Position numbers and translations under genes: made by a program. Positions 56,668-64,000 of a DNA stretch of 64,000 nucleotides are shown here, piece after piece. The notes beneath the pieces were generated by a model that worked only from the letters and a program-made list of their open reading frames with translations, was not told the DNA's origin and did no database searches. The stretch is taken from the NCBI RefSeq assembly GCF_031082405.1, contig NZ_JAVHJU010000051.1, positions 124,001 to 188,000 of the forward strand, given 5' to 3'. Within the stretch, counting starts at the first letter, position 1; each line of letters begins with the position of its first letter. The stretch comes from Amycolatopsis sp. A133. GTDB taxonomy: Bacteria > Actinomycetota > Actinomycetes > Mycobacteriales > Pseudonocardiaceae.

Positions 56668-57297
56668 TTATGCGGCTACTAGCCGGGTCCCCGCCACGGC
56701 GCCCACGCAGACCAGCTCTGAGTCGGCCAGCGCGGCCCGGTGGTACCCCGGCAGGTCGAAGCGCGGCGGAATGACCTCGACGCTGGGCTCTTCGTCGCCC
56801 AGGACCCGCAGCACCCGCTGCAGTTCGCCGGTCAACCTCGGTAGCCCCGTCAGCGCGGTGATCAGCAGGACGCGCTTGGCCGTGCCCTGCCCGACCACAC
56901 CGACGTGTCGCCAGCTTTGCCGCACTTCCCCCACGTCCGGGCGACCGCGCAACGTTGCGTGGATCAACACGGACACGGAGTCGACCGAGTTAACCCATTC
57001 GGGCGCACTCGACGTGAATGTGTACCGGTTCTCGGTGACGTCGTCTACCCCCAGCGTCGAACTGACCTGGTGCCAGTCGGCGCCGTGCGGGATGAGACCG
57101 GCCACGAGCAGCCGGTACTCCGTCTGGTCGAGGTCGATCCTGTGCTTAAGCAAAGACCTCGGCAGGGTGCGCGCGAGGGTGCCCATCGCGCCCTCTCCGA
57201 GCCAGTCGCGGAACCGCCACAGCAGCTGGTCGGGCAGCCGCCCGGCCAGCCGGATCAGCAGCTCGTGGGTGGACTGCTCGATGTCCGGGTCCATCAC
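56668..57297 (-). CDS. Unknown actinobacterial protein, paralogue of the 55486 gene
   Basis: 209 residues. THELLIRLAGRLPDQLLWRFRDWLGEGAMGTLARTLPRSLL (about 9-49, given in parts) and RYTFTSSAPEWVNSVDSVSVLI with GQGTAKRVLLITALTG (about 95-150) correspond block by block to the downstream gene, so the pair arose by duplication; this copy lacks the disordered linker and C-terminal helix. Starts with GTG 57297, overlapping the ridA stop by four bases. Their proximity to RidA and their shared domain point to an operon ridA - this - 55486. No function can be assigned. Confidence 0.7.
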   Translation of the reverse strand: MMDPDIEQSTHELLIRLAGRLPDQLLWRFRDWLGEGAMGTLARTLPRSLLKHRIDLDQTEYRLLVAGLIPHGADWHQVSSTLGVDDVTENRYTFTSSAPEWVNSVDSVSVLIHATLRGRPDVGEVRQSWRHVGVVGQGTAKRVLLITALTGLPRLTGELQRVLRVLGDEEPSVEVIPPRFDLPGYHRAALADSELVCVGAVAGTRLVAA

Positions 57298-57749
57298 TGC
57301 ACCTCCACGATCAGTTCGACCTCCACCGGCGAGCCGATGGGCAGCTCCGCGACGCCGACGGCCGACCGGGCGTGGATGCCCGCGTCGCCGAAGACCTCGC
57401 CGAGCAGTTCGGACGCGCCGTTGACGACCGCGGGCTGACCGGTGAAGCCCTCCGCGGAAGCCACGAAGCCGACAACCTTGACGATCCGCGCGACGTTGTC
57501 AATGCCCACCAGCGCGTGCACGGCCGCGAGCGCGTTGAGCGCGGAGGTGCGGGCGTGGCCCTTCGCCTCTTCGGGGCTGATCTCGGCGCCGACCTTGCCG
57601 GTCGCGGCGAGCACGCCGTCGACGAAGGGCAGCTGGCCCGAGGTGTAGACGTGCTTGCCGCTCTGGACGGCGGGCACGTAGGCGGCCAGCGGGGCCGCCA
57701 CGCCGGGCAGCTCGATGCCGAGCTCCTTCAGCCGTTCGCTCCAGCTCAC
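57294..57749 (-). CDS. RidA-family enamine/imine deaminase (Rv3678c type)
   Basis: 151 residues of the YjgF/RidA fold. YVPAVQSGKHVYTSGQLPFVDG (about 30-51) and ALAAVHALVGIDNVARIVKVVGFVASAEGF, followed by SAVGVAELPIGSPVEVELIVEV (about 130-150), give the fold; the active-site Arg of RidA is in HARSAVG. It hydrolyses reactive enamines from PLP enzymes. GTG 57749 stands five bases after the DUF4177 gene stop. It is the middle of an operon with the DUF4177 gene upstream and the paralogous unknowns downstream. Counterpart of Rv3678c. Confidence 0.92.
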   Translation of the reverse strand: MSWSERLKELGIELPGVAAPLAAYVPAVQSGKHVYTSGQLPFVDGVLAATGKVGAEISPEEAKGHARTSALNALAAVHALVGIDNVARIVKVVGFVASAEGFTGQPAVVNGASELLGEVFGDAGIHARSAVGVAELPIGSPVEVELIVEVQ

Positions 57750-57754
57750 CCCGG

Positions 57755-57916
57755 TCAGCCCTTCGGACGCTTCAGGTAGGCGACGTGCTGCTCGCCGCTC
57801 GGGTTCGGCAGCACGGTGACCAGCTCCCAGCCGTCCTCGCCCCACTGGTCGAGGATCTGCTTCGTGGCGTGGATCAGCAGAGGGACGGTGGCGTACTCCC
57901 ACTTGGTGGCGCTCAT
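57755..57916 (-). CDS. Small DUF4177-family protein (Rv3678A type)
   Basis: 53 residues: MSATKWEYATVPLLIHATKQILDQWGEDGWELVTVLPN, then a short beta-hairpin end (HVAYLKRPKG). The WEY...GWELV pattern defines DUF4177. Soluble, no signal. Starts at ATG 57916 and stops five bases before ridA. Position equals Rv3678A. Function unknown. Confidence 0.88.
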   Translation of the reverse strand: MSATKWEYATVPLLIHATKQILDQWGEDGWELVTVLPNPSGEQHVAYLKRPKG

Positions 57917-57987
57917 GCCGGGAGCGTAGCCAAGCGGGCAAGTGCCCCGGGGAGCGCCGCCGGAAAACGCGCCGCGACGCGCCGGAG

Positions 57988-58003
57988 CGTGATCCATCTC
58001 ACG
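57988..58003. promoter_or_regulatory. Predicted CRP site
   Basis: CGTGATCCATCTCACG is a perfect GTGA-N6-TCAC box (arms 57989-57992 and 57999-58002). Its centre is about 36 bases before the leaderless start at 58032, where a CRP activator would touch RNA polymerase. The same core occurs at 46051. It also lies upstream of the DUF4177-ridA operon. Confidence 0.65.
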
Positions 58004-58031
58004 TCTCCCCAAGCGCCGCTAGCGTGGCGGG

Positions 58032-58280
58032 GTGGAAACGTGGCGCGTGCTCGCGGCGGTGCTGCTCGCGGCCGCCGGGCTGCCCTTGGTGCTCGTCGTG
58101 ATGGCGAAGGTGCGGGACCGGACGCAGAGCTCGGGTCAGGTCGCCGTGGCCGGGGTGATCACCTTCACCCTGCTGGTCGTGGTGGGCGTGCTCACCCTCA
58201 CCGTGCTTCCCGGCCTCGTGAGCTGGGTACTCGTCGCGGGTGCCGCTGCTGCGGCCTTCGTCATGATGCTGGCCGGTTGA
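58032..58280 (+). CDS. Small membrane protein with two to three helices
   Basis: 82 residues: WRVLAAVLLAAAGLPLVLVVMAKV, VAGVITFTLLVVVGVLTLTVL and a C-terminal hydrophobic end (SWVLVAGAAAAAFVMMLAG). GTG 58032 is leaderless: TAGCGT (58020-58025) is six bases upstream, with a CRP box just before it. Stands 21 bases before the Get3-like gene, so likely co-transcribed. Function unknown. Confidence 0.72.
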   Translation: METWRVLAAVLLAAAGLPLVLVVMAKVRDRTQSSGQVAVAGVITFTLLVVVGVLTLTVLPGLVSWVLVAGAAAAAFVMMLAG

Positions 58281-58301
58281 GCGCTGAATTAGGGTGAAGA
58301 A

Positions 58302-59309
58302 GTGACCGTTTCCCATGCCGGCTGGACCGACGAGCTTGCCCGCGCCCGGCTGCACTTCGTCACCGGCAAGGGCGGGACCGGCAAGACGACGCTCGCCGCC
58401 GCGCTCGGCCTCGCGCTCGCCCGCGAAGGCCGCCGCGTGCTGCTCATCGAGGTCGAGGGCCGCCAGGGCATCGCCCAGCTCTTCGACACCGAGCCGCTGC
58501 CCTACGCCGAGCAGCGCATCGCGTCCGTCCCGGGTGGCGGGGAGCTGCGCGCGCTGCACATCGACGTCGAAGCCGCGCTGCTCGAATACTTCGAGATGTT
58601 CTACAACCTCGGCTTCGCCGGCCGGACGCTGCGGCGGATGGGCGCGATCGAGTTCGCGACCACGCTCGCGCCGGGCCTGCGTGACGTCCTGCTCACCGGG
58701 AAGATCAAGGAGTGCGTCGGCCGGACCGAGTCCGACGGGCGGCACACCTACGACGCCGTCGTCGTCGACTCGCCGCCGACCGGCCGGGTCGTCAAGTTCC
58801 TCGACGTCACCAAGGCGCTGACCGACCTCGCGAAGACCGGCCCGATCCGCGGCCAGGCCGATGGCGTCGTCCGCCTGCTGCACTCCGGAGAAACCGCCGT
58901 CCACCTGGCCACGCTGCTGGAGGAGATGCCGGTGCGCGAGACCGTCGAGGCCGTGGCCGAGCTGGACGGCGCCGACCTGCGCCCGGGCGCGGTGCTGGTC
59001 AACCGGGTCCGGCCGCCGCGGCTGCCCGCCCGCTCCGTGACCGCCGCCGCGGATGGCCGCGTCGACGCCTCCCGCGTCCGCACCGGGCTCGCGTCGGCCG
59101 GGCTGAAGCTGCCGCAGGCGACGCTGGACGCGCTGGTCGACGAGACCGTCGAGCACGCCGTGCGGGTCGCCGCCGAGCAGCGGGCCCGCGAGCAGCTCGC
59201 CGAGGCCGACCTGCCCACCTTGCAGCTGCCGGACCTGACCGAAGGCGTCGACGTCGCGGCCCTCTACGACCTGGCCGAGGCCCTGACCGACCAGGGGGTG
59301 CGGTTGTGA
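58302..59309 (+). CDS. Get3/ArsA-like ATPase, first subunit (Rv3679/BagA type)
   Basis: 335 residues. The deviant Walker A is VTGKGGTGKTTLAAALG (about 19-35) with the signature Lys at the start; VVVDSPPTGRVVKFL (about 150-164) is the switch II/Walker B region; ALVDETVEHAVRVAAEQRAREQLAEADLP is the C-terminal helix. Mycobacterial Rv3679 and Rv3680 form a pair linked to tolerance of nitrosative and glycerol stress. GTG 58302 is leaderless (TAGGGT 58290-58295). It overlaps the second subunit (GTGA), so a heteromer is expected. Confidence 0.93.
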   Translation: MTVSHAGWTDELARARLHFVTGKGGTGKTTLAAALGLALAREGRRVLLIEVEGRQGIAQLFDTEPLPYAEQRIASVPGGGELRALHIDVEAALLEYFEMFYNLGFAGRTLRRMGAIEFATTLAPGLRDVLLTGKIKECVGRTESDGRHTYDAVVVDSPPTGRVVKFLDVTKALTDLAKTGPIRGQADGVVRLLHSGETAVHLATLLEEMPVRETVEAVAELDGADLRPGAVLVNRVRPPRLPARSVTAAADGRVDASRVRTGLASAGLKLPQATLDALVDETVEHAVRVAAEQRAREQLAEADLPTLQLPDLTEGVDVAALYDLAEALTDQGVRL

Positions 59310-60427
59310 CCACCATCGACATCGACGCGCTGCTCGACGACCCGGAGAGCCGCGTGATCGTCTGCTGCGGCTCCGGCGGCGTCGGCAAGACGACCACGGC
59401 CGCCGCGCTGGCCCTGCGCGCGGCCGAGCGCGGCCGCCAGACCGTCGTGCTGACCATCGACCCCGCGCGACGGCTGGCGCAGGCGCTCGGCCTGCGCGAA
59501 CTCGGCAACCACCCGAAGCAGGTGCAGGTCGAGGGGTTCGAGCCGAAGGGCGAGCTGTGGGCGATGATGCTCGACATGCGCCGCACGTTCGACGACATGG
59601 TGCGCGTGCACGCCGGCCCGGAACGCGCCGAGCAGCTGCTGCAGAACCCCTTCTACCAGACGATTTCCACGTCGTTCTCCGGCACGCAGGAGTACATGGC
59701 GATGGAGAAGCTGGGCCAGCTCGCCGCGACCGGTGAGTGGGACCTGATCATCGTGGACACCCCGCCGAGCCGGTCCGCTCTGGACTTCCTCGACGCGCCG
59801 ACGCGGCTTTCGTCGGCGTTGGACGGCCGGATGATCCGGCTGCTCACCGCTCCGGCGAAGGCCGGCGGCTGGGGCCTGCGCAAGGTCGTCAACGCCGGGT
59901 TCTCGATGTTCGCCAAGGCCGTGTCGACGATCATCGGCGGCCAGCTGCTGACCGACGCGTCGGCGTTCATGCAGGCCTTCGACAGCATGTTCGGCGGCTT
60001 CCGGGAGCGCGCCCGCAAGACGGCGGAGCTGCTGCGCTCGTCCGGGACGTCGTTCCTGGTCGTGGCCGCGCCGGAGCCGGACGCGCTGCGCGAGGCGTCC
60101 TACTTCGTGGAGCGGCTGTCCTCGGAGTCGATGCCGCTGGGCGGGCTGATCGCGAACCGGACGCACCCGGTGCTCGCGAAGCTGTCGGGCGCGGAGGCGC
60201 TGGCGGCGGCCGAGTCGCTGCAGGAGGGCGACGCGAACGCGCCGCTGGCCGAGGCCGTGCTGCGGCTGCACGCCGACCGCGTCACCCTCGCCGACCGTGA
60301 GGAGCGGCTGCTGGCGCGGTTCACCCGGGCGCACCCGGAGGTGGCGCTGGCGAAGGTGCCGGCACTGGCCGGCGACGTCCACGACCTCGAGGGCCTGCGC
60401 GAGATCGGCGTGAAGCTCGCCGGCTGA
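59306..60427 (+). CDS. Get3/ArsA-like ATPase, second subunit (Rv3680/BagB type)
   Basis: 373 residues. The Walker A is CCGSGGVGKTTTAAALALRA (about 20-39), without the signature Lys of the partner; switch I DPARRLAQALGL; switch II IIVDTPPSRSALDFLD (about 149-164). The C-terminal part resembles the helical substrate-binding domain of Get3 (KAVSTIIGGQLLTDASAFMQAFDSMFGGFRERARKTAELL). GTG 59306 overlaps the upstream gene (GTGA). With the first subunit it probably forms a two-subunit ATPase moving or protecting a hydrophobic client. A palindromic repeat block follows. Confidence 0.93.
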   Translation: MTTIDIDALLDDPESRVIVCCGSGGVGKTTTAAALALRAAERGRQTVVLTIDPARRLAQALGLRELGNHPKQVQVEGFEPKGELWAMMLDMRRTFDDMVRVHAGPERAEQLLQNPFYQTISTSFSGTQEYMAMEKLGQLAATGEWDLIIVDTPPSRSALDFLDAPTRLSSALDGRMIRLLTAPAKAGGWGLRKVVNAGFSMFAKAVSTIIGGQLLTDASAFMQAFDSMFGGFRERARKTAELLRSSGTSFLVVAAPEPDALREASYFVERLSSESMPLGGLIANRTHPVLAKLSGAEALAAAESLQEGDANAPLAEAVLRLHADRVTLADREERLLARFTRAHPEVALAKVPALAGDVHDLEGLREIGVKLAG

Positions 60428-60429
60428 CC

Positions 60430-60571
60430 GGAGCTTTCACGTGAAAGCTCCGCCCGCAGGTGGGAGCTTTCACGTGAAAGCTCCGCCGCCGGGGAGGGCG
60501 GTGCGTCACTTTCATAGGGAAAGTTGCGCCTCCGAGGGGGCGACGCGGAACTTTCCCTACGAAAGTGACGC
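60430..60571. repeat. Palindromic repeat cluster between convergent genes
   Basis: Two identical 22-bp palindromes (60430-60451 and 60463-60484, core TTTCACGTGAAA with GGAGC/GCTCC ends) are followed by a large inverted repeat: arms 60504-60526 and 60549-60571 (GCGTCACTTTC...TAGGGAAAGTT and its complement, one mismatch). It lies between the Get3-like gene end and the whiB4 end and could act as terminator for both. The core also occurs at 55450-55465. Confidence 0.85.
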
Positions 60572-60575
60572 TTGA

Positions 60576-60872
60576 TCAGCCGACCGAAACGCGTTCCTCG
60601 GCGTCGCGCTTGGCCGCTTCGAGCAGGTCGGCCCAGCTCTCCACGTCGGGACGGCGGCGCAGCAGGGCCCGCCGTTCCCGTTCGGTCATGCCACCCCAGA
60701 CACCGAAGTTGATCCGGCCGTCGAGTGCTTCGGCGAGGCATTCCGTGCGGACCGGGCAGCCCAAGCAGACGGCTTTCGCCCGGTTCTGCTCCGCACCCCG
60801 GACGAACAGGCCGTCCGGATCGGCGTCCCGGCAGGACGCGTTGATTCGCCAGCTCGACTGGTTGGTTTCCAT
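60576..60872 (-). CDS. whiB4: WhiB-family iron-sulfur regulator (WhiB4 position)
   Basis: 98 residues. Cys14, Cys36, Cys39 and Cys45 (CLGCPVRTEC) bind a [4Fe-4S] cluster; GVWGGMTERERRALLRR is the G-[VI]-W-G-G turn followed by a basic DNA-binding end. This is the counterpart of Rv3681c (WhiB4), a redox sensor. It diverges from ponA2, also as in mycobacteria. ATG 60872 is the only start giving the usual N-terminus. Redox changes, O2 and NO are the likely signals. Confidence 0.93.
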   Translation of the reverse strand: METNQSSWRINASCRDADPDGLFVRGAEQNRAKAVCLGCPVRTECLAEALDGRINFGVWGGMTERERRALLRRRPDVESWADLLEAAKRDAEERVSVG

Positions 60873-61216
60873 GCCCCCAGCTCCCTACCCTGGTGATCGA
60901 CGCACCAGCGGGGAAAGGCACTGCGCTCCTTGCCCCCGCGAGCGTGTCTCCCTCTGCTCACGTCGGTTACCCGGGCACCTCCCCGGTGCCGGTGCCGCCG
61001 TTCGGACCACGCGAGCTCCCACCCGTGTTGATCCATCCGACGGCTTGTCTTCGTGAGACGTTGACGGACTGTAGGGGCCCTCGGTTCCCCCCGCCAAGAC
61101 CCAGAATGCCTTCCGTTACCAGTTGTCACCGAAGGGGGGCTGTTTTGTCACTGATTCCACACTCGCGGAGACACGGCGTCACCGGCGCCCGATCCGGTCC
61201 GGGTAGCCTGGCCCTC
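60873..61216. other. whiB4-ponA2 intergenic region
   Basis: 344 bases between divergent genes. The ponA2 leaderless -10 TAGCCT is at 61204-61209. No repeat, hairpin or SD-preceded ORF was found, and the whiB4 promoter could not be placed. Confidence 0.5.
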
Positions 61217-63394
61217 GTGCGAAAAGCGGATGGTTTGTTCAAGCTCATCGGCCTCTGCCTGCTCGCGGGGGTGCTCGTCGCCGGCATGCTCTTCCCCGTC
61301 GTCGGGGCCGCCGGTGTCATGTCCAACCAGGCCAGCGAGACGGTCGAGAAGACGTCCTCCGACCTCGCCGACATCCCTCCGCCGCTGGTGACGACGGTCA
61401 CCGACAGCACCGGCAAGCCGATCGCGACCCTGTACGACCAGTACCGGCTGCCGATCAACGAGAACCAGATCAACGAGGCCATGAAGTGGGCCCTGGTCTC
61501 GGTCGAGGACAAGCGGTTCTACGAGCACCACGGCGTCGACTGGCAGGGCACGCTGCGCGCGGCCGTCAGCAACACCACCGGCGCCGACACACAGGGCGCC
61601 TCGACGCTGACCCAGCAGTACACCAAGAACTACCTGATCAACGTCGTCTACCGGAACGACCCGATCGGCCAGAAGAAGGCCCAGGAGCAGTCGATCGCCC
61701 GCAAGCTCAAGGAAGCGCGGATCGCGATCCAGCTCGAGACGAAGCTGACCAAGCAGCAGATCCTCGCCGGCTACCTCAACATCGTCGAATTCTCCCGGCA
61801 GATCTTCGGGATCGGCGCGGCCGCACACGCGTACTTCGACACGACGCCGGAGAAGCTCACCGTGCCCCAGGCCGCACTGCTGGCCGGCCTGGTGAACAAT
61901 CCGATCAACAACGACCCGTGGCGGCACCCGGACAAGGCCACCACGCGCCGCAACCTGGTGCTCGACCGGATGGTCGACAACAAGAAGCTGGCGCAGGCCG
62001 ACGCGGACCGGTTCAAGGCCGAGCCGCTCGGCGTGGTCCCGGACACCCCGAAGAAGCCGCCGGCCAACTGCATCGGCGCGGGCCCGGAGGCCGGGTTCTT
62101 CTGCCAGTACGTCGAGGACTACCTGCTCAAGGCCAGCGGGATGACCAAGGACCAGCTCTACACCGGCGGCTACACGATCAAGAGCACGCTGGACGAGCGC
62201 GCGAACCACGAGGCCAAGGTCTCGGCGGAGGCGCAGGTCAAGAAGACCCAGCCGTACGTGGCGAACACGTTGTCACTGGTGAAACCGGGCAAGGACCGGC
62301 ACGAAGTGGTGGCGCTGGCCTCGAACCGCGACTACGGCCAGAACCAGGACGCGGGGCAGACGACGTACGCGCTGCCCACCGGCGTGTACAACACCGGTGG
62401 TGCGGGGTCGACGTACAAGATCTTCACCACGGCGGCGGCGCTGGACAAGGGGGTCGCCGGGATCTTCACGCCGGTCCAGGTGCCGGAGACCTACGTCTCG
62501 CGCGTGTACTCCGGTGGTGGGGAGAACTGCCCGCCGACCGGGCCGCCGCTGCGCTCCCGCTGGTACTGCGTCGGCAACGCCGCCGACTACAGCCGCATCG
62601 CCCAGGGCGCGACGGTGCAGACCGCGCTGGCGACGTCGCCGAACACCACGTTCGTCGAGCTCGAAGACCGGCTCGGCAGCACGGCACCGGGCATCGACAT
62701 GGCCAAGCGGCTCGGCATGCGCGACACGATGGCGAGCAACGTCGGCGGCGGAACGGTCGACCCGAAGGCGGACAAGGCGGAGAAGAGCCAGAGCCAGGCC
62801 GAGTACTACGGCCCCCGGGGCGGCTGGCCGGGCTTCGGCGCGTTCACCCTGGGCTTCAGCCCGCTGAGCGGCTTGGAGCTGGGCAACGTCGCGGCGACCA
62901 TCCTCTCCGGTGGCGTCTGGTGCCCGCCGACGCCGATCGCCGGCGTGACCGACCGCAACGGGAAGCCGGTGCCGGTCAAGGAAGCTCCCTGCGAGCAGGC
63001 CGTGCCCGAGGCGCTGGCGAACACCCTGGCCGTGGGCATGAGCAAGGACGACCAGCCGGGCGGCACTTCGTTCGCGGCGGCCAACGGCGTCGGCTGGAAC
63101 CGCCCGATGATCGGCAAGACGGGCACGACCCAGGGCAACGTCTCGGCGACCTTCGTCGGCGGCACCCCGCAGCTGGCGGGCGCGGCCATGACGTTCAAGT
63201 TCGGCGGCGGCCAGGGCGGTATCTGCGACGCCGGCCCCGGCAACGTCCGGGTGTGCCCGAGCGGGAACATCTTCGGTGGCAAGTCCCCGGCCCGCACGTG
63301 GTTCGGCGCGATGAAGAACATCCTCGACGGCAGCCAGCCGGTCATGCAGCTGCCACCGCCGGACCCGAAGTACATGGGCGGCGGCGCACGCTAG
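61217..63394 (+). CDS. ponA2: Class A penicillin-binding protein PonA2 without PASTA domain
   Basis: 725 residues. A membrane anchor (LFKLIGLCLLAGVLVAGMLFPVVGAAG, about 6-32) precedes the GT51 transglycosylase with VEDKRFYEHHGVDW (about 94-107; catalytic Glu) and QGASTLTQQYTKN. The transpeptidase has S-T-Y-K in GAGSTYKIFTTAAAL (about 395-409), SPN in ATSPNTTFVEL and KTGTTQG (about 633-639). It polymerises and cross-links peptidoglycan. GTG 61217 has TAGCCT (61204-61209) seven bases upstream; longer in-frame starts are not credible. Mycobacterial PonA2 ends with a PASTA domain; this protein stops soon after the transpeptidase with a Pro-rich tail. Confidence 0.95.
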   Translation: MRKADGLFKLIGLCLLAGVLVAGMLFPVVGAAGVMSNQASETVEKTSSDLADIPPPLVTTVTDSTGKPIATLYDQYRLPINENQINEAMKWALVSVEDKRFYEHHGVDWQGTLRAAVSNTTGADTQGASTLTQQYTKNYLINVVYRNDPIGQKKAQEQSIARKLKEARIAIQLETKLTKQQILAGYLNIVEFSRQIFGIGAAAHAYFDTTPEKLTVPQAALLAGLVNNPINNDPWRHPDKATTRRNLVLDRMVDNKKLAQADADRFKAEPLGVVPDTPKKPPANCIGAGPEAGFFCQYVEDYLLKASGMTKDQLYTGGYTIKSTLDERANHEAKVSAEAQVKKTQPYVANTLSLVKPGKDRHEVVALASNRDYGQNQDAGQTTYALPTGVYNTGGAGSTYKIFTTAAALDKGVAGIFTPVQVPETYVSRVYSGGGENCPPTGPPLRSRWYCVGNAADYSRIAQGATVQTALATSPNTTFVELEDRLGSTAPGIDMAKRLGMRDTMASNVGGGTVDPKADKAEKSQSQAEYYGPRGGWPGFGAFTLGFSPLSGLELGNVAATILSGGVWCPPTPIAGVTDRNGKPVPVKEAPCEQAVPEALANTLAVGMSKDDQPGGTSFAAANGVGWNRPMIGKTGTTQGNVSATFVGGTPQLAGAAMTFKFGGGQGGICDAGPGNVRVCPSGNIFGGKSPARTWFGAMKNILDGSQPVMQLPPPDPKYMGGGAR

Positions 63395-63413
63395 GCACCG
63401 GCTGAAAGCGGTA

Positions 63414-63447
63414 CCGAGCTGCCCGGTCAGGAACCGGGGCAGCTCGG
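63414..63447 (+). terminator. Terminator of ponA2
   Basis: An 11-bp perfect stem (CCGAGCTGCCC with GGGCAGCTCGG) begins 20 bases after the ponA2 stop and overlaps the end of the convergent gene at 63427. Confidence 0.75.
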
Positions 63448-63837
63448 CAGCCGGTCGTACCGCACGGACCCCGGCCCGCCGGCACGCGGGACGGCGAAGG
63501 AATAGCAGACGTGGTCCGGGTCCGGTGACACCAGCTGGACGATCACCGTGGTCTCCGCGCCGTCCCGCTCGATCCGGGTGGCCGCGGCGCCGGAGACCGC
63601 CGCCGCCTGGCGCAGCGAGGCGTCCTGTGCTCGTTCGGACGGGCTCAGCGCCTCGAACCGGGCGGCGATCTCCGGTGTCTCCGTGCCGACCACGTGCGGC
63701 TGCGTGACCTGGTCCTGAACCCGGGCCGGGACGACGGTGAAGAGCAGCAGGACTCCCGCGGCTCCGGCCAGCACCACGCCGATGAGCACCCGGAAGACCA
63801 CGCTCAGCGGCTTCGCCCGCCGTCCCGGTTCGGTCAT
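63427..63837 (-). CDS. Membrane-anchored extracytoplasmic protein, unknown
   Basis: 136 residues. A basic N-terminus (MTEPGRRAKPLS) and one membrane helix (VVFRVLIGVVLAGAAGVLLLFTVVPA) expose about 95 residues containing SPSERAQDASLRQAAAVSGAAATRIERDG and strands ending in VCYSFAVPRAGG and LPSCPG; the two Cys could pair. No enzyme motif. Its ATG at 63837 is five bases after the stop of the partial SGNH hydrolase gene, so the two are in one operon and both act outside the membrane. Confidence 0.7.
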   Translation of the reverse strand: MTEPGRRAKPLSVVFRVLIGVVLAGAAGVLLLFTVVPARVQDQVTQPHVVGTETPEIAARFEALSPSERAQDASLRQAAAVSGAAATRIERDGAETTVIVQLVSPDPDHVCYSFAVPRAGGPGSVRYDRLPSCPGS

Positions 63838-63841
63838 CTCG

Positions 63842-64000
63842 TCAGCTCGGGTAATGGAGCTGGGCCAGCCGCTTTTCCACCACCTGAGCGTAGCCCGTCG
63901 TGCCCGCCGTGTTGGGGTGGAACATCTCCCGGCTCAGGCACGCGCCGCCCAGGATGTCCCAGAAGCAGAACGGCGAAGGGTTGTCGCCGTTGTGGAAGTC
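63842..64000 (-). CDS. SGNH/GDSL hydrolase, C-terminal fragment at window edge
   Basis: 52 codons up to the stop at 63842; the gene extends right of the window. The segment REMFHPNTAGTTGYAQVVEKRLAQLHY carries the HPN-x-x-G block with the catalytic His (and Asp two to three residues before) of SGNH esterases; the visible Cys pair (PFCFWD, GACLSRE) is typical of secreted members. It likely deacylates a lipid or cell-wall ester. The catalytic Ser block lies outside the window. Confidence 0.75.
   Translation of the reverse strand, partial: DFHNGDNPSPFCFWDILGGACLSREMFHPNTAGTTGYAQVVEKRLAQLHYPS

Noticed and set aside
1..64000. CRISPR arrays, tRNA or rRNA genes, transposases, prophage modules
   Set aside because: No regularly spaced identical repeats, tRNA-like CCA/anticodon folds, rRNA cores or integrase/transposase motifs were seen.

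Overview
The window looks like chromosomal DNA of a high-GC actinobacterium of the Pseudonocardiaceae, most likely Amycolatopsis or a close relative. The evidence is a strong G/C third-position bias, many GTG starts, leaderless promoters (TAnnnT, six bases, start codon), WhiB, PonA2 and MarP genes, and a gene order that follows the Mycobacterium tuberculosis block Rv3646c to Rv3683. No rRNA, tRNA, CRISPR array, insertion sequence or prophage was seen.

Layout. 1-2.2 kb: three EspG-like genes and a small coupled ORF on the minus strand; two of them carry a LexA/SOS-like box plus a PafBC (RecA-NDp) type promoter. 2.3-13.6 kb: topA, a secreted trypsin-like protease, a WhiA-like protein with a LexA-like box (Rv3647c position), a lipoprotein, H+-pyrophosphatase, an MrfA/Rv3649-type helicase and a Prim-Pol-like protein. 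14-19 kb: an actinobacterial Tad/Flp secretion operon (Rv3654c-Rv3660c type). 19.3-20.8 kb: the 6C sRNA, a HAD phosphatase (Rv3661) and an Ms1/MTS2823-like sRNA. 21-28 kb: a peptidoglycan (MurNAc-GlcNAc) recycling island, nagZ-namZ-serine hydrolase-murR-murQ, inserted between the Rv3661 and Rv3662c equivalents.

28-45.6 kb: a nickel/cobalt permease, a Fic-like protein with a phosphoribosyltransferase, acs, a VIT-type metal transporter, a POT transporter, nhaA, a holin-like membrane protein, an EphE-like hydrolase without its nucleophile, a monooxygenase facing a GntR-TetR hybrid regulator, then the marP - NUDIX - thioredoxin - nth operon. 45.7-54.6 kb: crp with its own predicted site, an MFS permease, a DnaN paralogue behind a PafBC consensus promoter, a PD-(D/E)XK-like protein, a frameshifted Lrp/AsnC gene, a VOC protein, an esterase, a mycoredoxin and a metallo-beta-lactamase-fold hydrolase.

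54.6-64 kb: a Nudix hydrolase, two paralogous unknowns, RidA, a DUF4177 protein, a small membrane protein under a predicted CRP site, the paired Get3/ArsA-like ATPases, whiB4, ponA2, a membrane-anchored unknown and the end of an SGNH hydrolase. Several intergenic gaps carry palindromic or tandem repeat families.

The most unusual theme is a dispersed set of DNA-damage promoters. Three genes (two EspG-like, one DnaN-like) share the same geometry: TTGTCGGTG, eight bases, a -10 hexamer, six bases, start codon.
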